NCBI GenBank assembly: GCA_020855015.1
Contig: JAHKLP010000046.1
Location: 1 to 7,601 of the forward strand
Length of the DNA stretch: 7,601 nt
Direction: 5' to 3'
Source: Methanobacterium sp.
GTDB taxonomy: Archaea; Methanobacteriota; Methanobacteria; Methanobacteriales; Methanobacteriaceae
In this document: positions 5,725-7,601 of the stretch, piece by piece
How positions within the stretch are numbered: position 1 is the first letter of the stretch
Layout: every line of letters begins with the position of its first letter
Position numbers and translations under genes: made by a program
The notes under the pieces: generated by a model
What the model saw: only the letters and a program-made list of their open reading frames with translations
Told to the model about the DNA's origin: nothing
Database searches by the model: none

Positions 5725-6049
5725 TTTTTAAAAAGATTTTGTGGATATTTTAATTGGATTTACTCATTATTATATTAATATATTAAAATATCTTGTCCTA
5801 TACTAGATACATCTTAATTAGATAGTCTAAATTATATATTTAAATTAGTTGTTTATCTATTAAATCTTTTTAAGCCACACATTATAGGGCAATAGAGAAT
5901 ATGATTTTAACTTAAACCATCTAACATAATTTACTAATGGCAATACTCTAATTTAAAGTGACAGATAATAAAAAGAATAAAAAAATCAAAAGAAATATCA
6001 TTTATTAACATCATTATCATTTATAAACTCTTAAATGGAGGGGTGAGAT
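5725..6049. other. Divergent spacer between comA and the pyruvate-kinase-like gene
   Basis: This 325-base A+T-rich region must hold promoters for both directions. Visible are the comA TATA region (5771-5785), an inverted repeat TTAGA-TAG-TCTAA (5818-5830), a plus-strand TATA-like ATTATATATTTAAA (about 5831-5843), a long A-rich tract (about 5966-5998), and GGAGGGGTGA (6037-6046), the ribosome binding site of the plus-strand gene. A TTTATAAAC at 6020-6028 is too close to that gene to serve as its TATA box if the ribosome binding site is to be transcribed. I see no gene in it. Confidence 0.5.
5771..5785 (-). promoter_or_regulatory. Probable TATA region for comA
   Basis: The minus strand reads TTTAATATATTAATATAA around 5771-5785, about 60-70 bases before the comA ATG. 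A start near 5750 would leave a leader of about 35-40 bases. The exact box cannot be fixed because the region is a near-repeat of TTAATA. Confidence 0.4.
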
Positions 6050-6613
6050 ATGGAGAAAAAAATATATTATTTTGAAAAACCTGGAACTGAAAACACAGAA
6101 AAACTAATAGAATTAGTTAAGGAAAGAAGAGAAGAACTGGGAATTGATAACATTGTTGTGGCCTCAGTATCTGGTAAAAGCAGTCTGAAAGTTTCCGAAA
6201 GTATGCCTAATGCCAAAATAGTAAGTATCACCCACCATGCCGGATTTAAAGGCGGGGATGAATTAGAACTTGAACCAGAATACGTTGATAAATTGGAACG
6301 CAAAGGAATACAAATGTATGTTGGTTCACACTCTCTCAGTGGGGTGGGTAGAGGTATTAGTAATAAATTTGGTGGTATCACCCCTGTTGAAATTATTGCC
6401 GGTACTTTAAGACTATTCTCCCAGGGAATTAAGGTCTGTGTTGAAATTAGTATCATGGCTGCAGATGCAGGCCTAATACCTACCGATAAAGAAGTTATAG
6501 CTCTGGGTGGAACTGCTAAAGGTGTTGACACTGCCATGGTTTTGAAGCCAGCACACATGGGTAACTTCTTTGACCTACGGATAAATGAAATCATTGCTAT
6601 GCCCAGACCTTAG
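6050..6613 (+). CDS. Pyruvate kinase C-terminal-domain-like protein (MTH1675/AF0103 family)
   Basis: This 187-residue protein consists only of the alpha/beta fold seen as the C-terminal (regulatory) domain of pyruvate kinase, without the catalytic barrel, so it is not a pyruvate kinase. It matches the archaeal family whose members MTH1675 and AF0103 have been solved structurally without an assigned function. Conserved-looking blocks are NIVVASVSGKSSLK (34-47), SITHHAGFKGGDE (59-71), VGSHSLSGVGRGISNKFGG (91-109), CVEISIMAADAGLIP (130-144) and GVDTAMVLKPAHM (158-170); the Gly/Ser-rich turns suggest a phosphate- or nucleotide-type ligand. The ATG is fixed by GGAGGGGTGA a few bases upstream. It is divergent from comA and 230 bases ahead of ftsZ. 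It ends in TAG, after which the frame stays open for 29 more codons. Confidence 0.9.
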   Translation: MEKKIYYFEKPGTENTEKLIELVKERREELGIDNIVVASVSGKSSLKVSESMPNAKIVSITHHAGFKGGDELELEPEYVDKLERKGIQMYVGSHSLSGVGRGISNKFGGITPVEIIAGTLRLFSQGIKVCVEISIMAADAGLIPTDKEVIALGGTAKGVDTAMVLKPAHMGNFFDLRINEIIAMPRP

Positions 6614-6619
6614 AGTCTA

Positions 6620-6703
6620 ATGATTCCAACTGTTGATGTTACCCCCCAATGGTTCGGTTGTCACAGTTGTGAAATCTGTGTGTTCACAATCACTCCATGG
6701 TAA
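6620..6703 (+). CDS. Candidate 27-residue Cys-rich peptide, or in-frame tail beyond TAG
   Basis: Six bases after the TAG of the preceding gene and in the same frame, an ATG opens 27 codons ending in TAA: MIPTVDVTPQWFGCHSC, then EICVFTITPW. It carries C14, C17 and C20 in CxxCxxC spacing, part of a typical Fe-S or Zn motif, and two Trp. There is no clear ribosome binding site, so it could be made only by re-initiation after the upstream stop or by read-through of TAG. A chance reading frame is quite possible at this length; the Cys pattern and the in-frame position are the only support. Confidence 0.25.
   Translation: MIPTVDVTPQWFGCHSCEICVFTITPW
6661..6689. repeat. Cluster of alternating TCACA/TGTGA half-sites upstream of ftsZ
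   Basis: TCACA (6661-6665), TGTGA (6668-6672) and TCACA (6684-6688) alternate, and TTGTGAA (6667-6673) is an exact inverted copy of TTCACAA (6683-6689) around 9 bases. As RNA this makes a 7-base-pair hairpin; as DNA it could be a regulator site about 90 bases upstream of the ftsZ TATA box. No T run follows, so it is not a standard terminator. It lies within the small Cys-rich reading frame. Confidence 0.4.
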
Positions 6704-6742
<39 letters not shown>

Positions 6743-6780
6743 TTGCTTGGTCGTGAATTATTGGTTAAAAAACCGTTGCT

Positions 6781-6790
6781 TTTAAATATA
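6781..6790 (+). promoter_or_regulatory. TATA box of ftsZ
   Basis: TTTAAATATA lies about 54 bases upstream of the TTG start of ftsZ, predicting a transcript start near 6812 and a leader of about 32 bases that contains the GGGGGT ribosome binding site (6833-6838). It is the best-formed plus-strand TATA match in the 230-base spacer. Confidence 0.55.
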
Positions 6791-6843
6791 AGTTAGTACA
6801 ATAACACATTTAAGATAAGTAACATTTGCTGTGGGGGTAGAGA

Positions 6844-7601
<758 letters not shown>

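Noticed and set aside
6067..6594. 175-codon minus-strand frame opposite the pyruvate-kinase-like gene
   Set aside because: It is a codon-usage shadow of a well-conserved gene, with Ser/Pro/Leu-rich translation and no start signal.
6605..6618. AGAC-6-GTCT around the TAG as a terminator
   Set aside because: Only a 4-base-pair stem and no T run; kept only as a remark on the read-through question.

Overview
The window looks like chromosomal DNA of a hydrogenotrophic methanogen of the order Methanobacteriales, most likely a mesophilic Methanobacterium-type archaeon. The evidence is archaeal transcription factor E, ComA of coenzyme M biosynthesis, an F420-ligase-family protein, an archaeal FtsZ, A+T-rich spacers with TATA-like boxes, and ribosome binding sites of the GGAGG/GGTGAT type. 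From memory, comA, a pyruvate-kinase-C-domain-like protein and ftsZ lie next to each other in the same order in Methanothermobacter thermautotrophicus (MTH1674, MTH1675, MTH1676), so this appears to be an old, vertically inherited block. I see no insertion sequence, integrase, CRISPR array, tRNA or rRNA.

Layout: everything from 29 to 5715 is on the minus strand, in transcription order comA, a soluble ABC ATPase (ATGA stop/start overlap with comA), a HypB/UreG-like GTPase with Cys/His motifs, a small Fe-S protein with a corrinoid-protein-type 4-Cys cluster domain, a diverged CofE-family protein, tfe, and an HD-domain protein. A 325-base divergent spacer (5725-6049) separates these from two plus-strand genes: the pyruvate-kinase-C-domain-like protein (6050-6613) and ftsZ (from 6844, cut by the window end).

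How the genes relate: ComA makes phosphosulfolactate from phosphoenolpyruvate and sulfite, the first step towards coenzyme M. The four genes downstream of it (nucleotide-driven ATPase, metallochaperone-like GTPase, Fe-S protein, glutamyl-ligase-like protein) look like the parts of a cofactor or metalloenzyme maturation pathway, and I know of no assigned function for them. That set is the best candidate here for an undescribed system. tfe encodes a general transcription factor and ftsZ the division GTPase; they are probably neighbours rather than members of that pathway.

Fine-scale oddities worth checking: tfe has a duplicated 5' module (two ribosome binding sites, two ATGs, two similar N-termini), and the upstream ribosome binding site sits in a perfect hairpin. 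The HD gene has conserved-looking coding sequence, including the first His of the HD fold, upstream of its only ATG and no usable start codon. The pyruvate-kinase-like gene ends in a TAG followed in frame by 29 more codons that contain a CxxCxxC motif.
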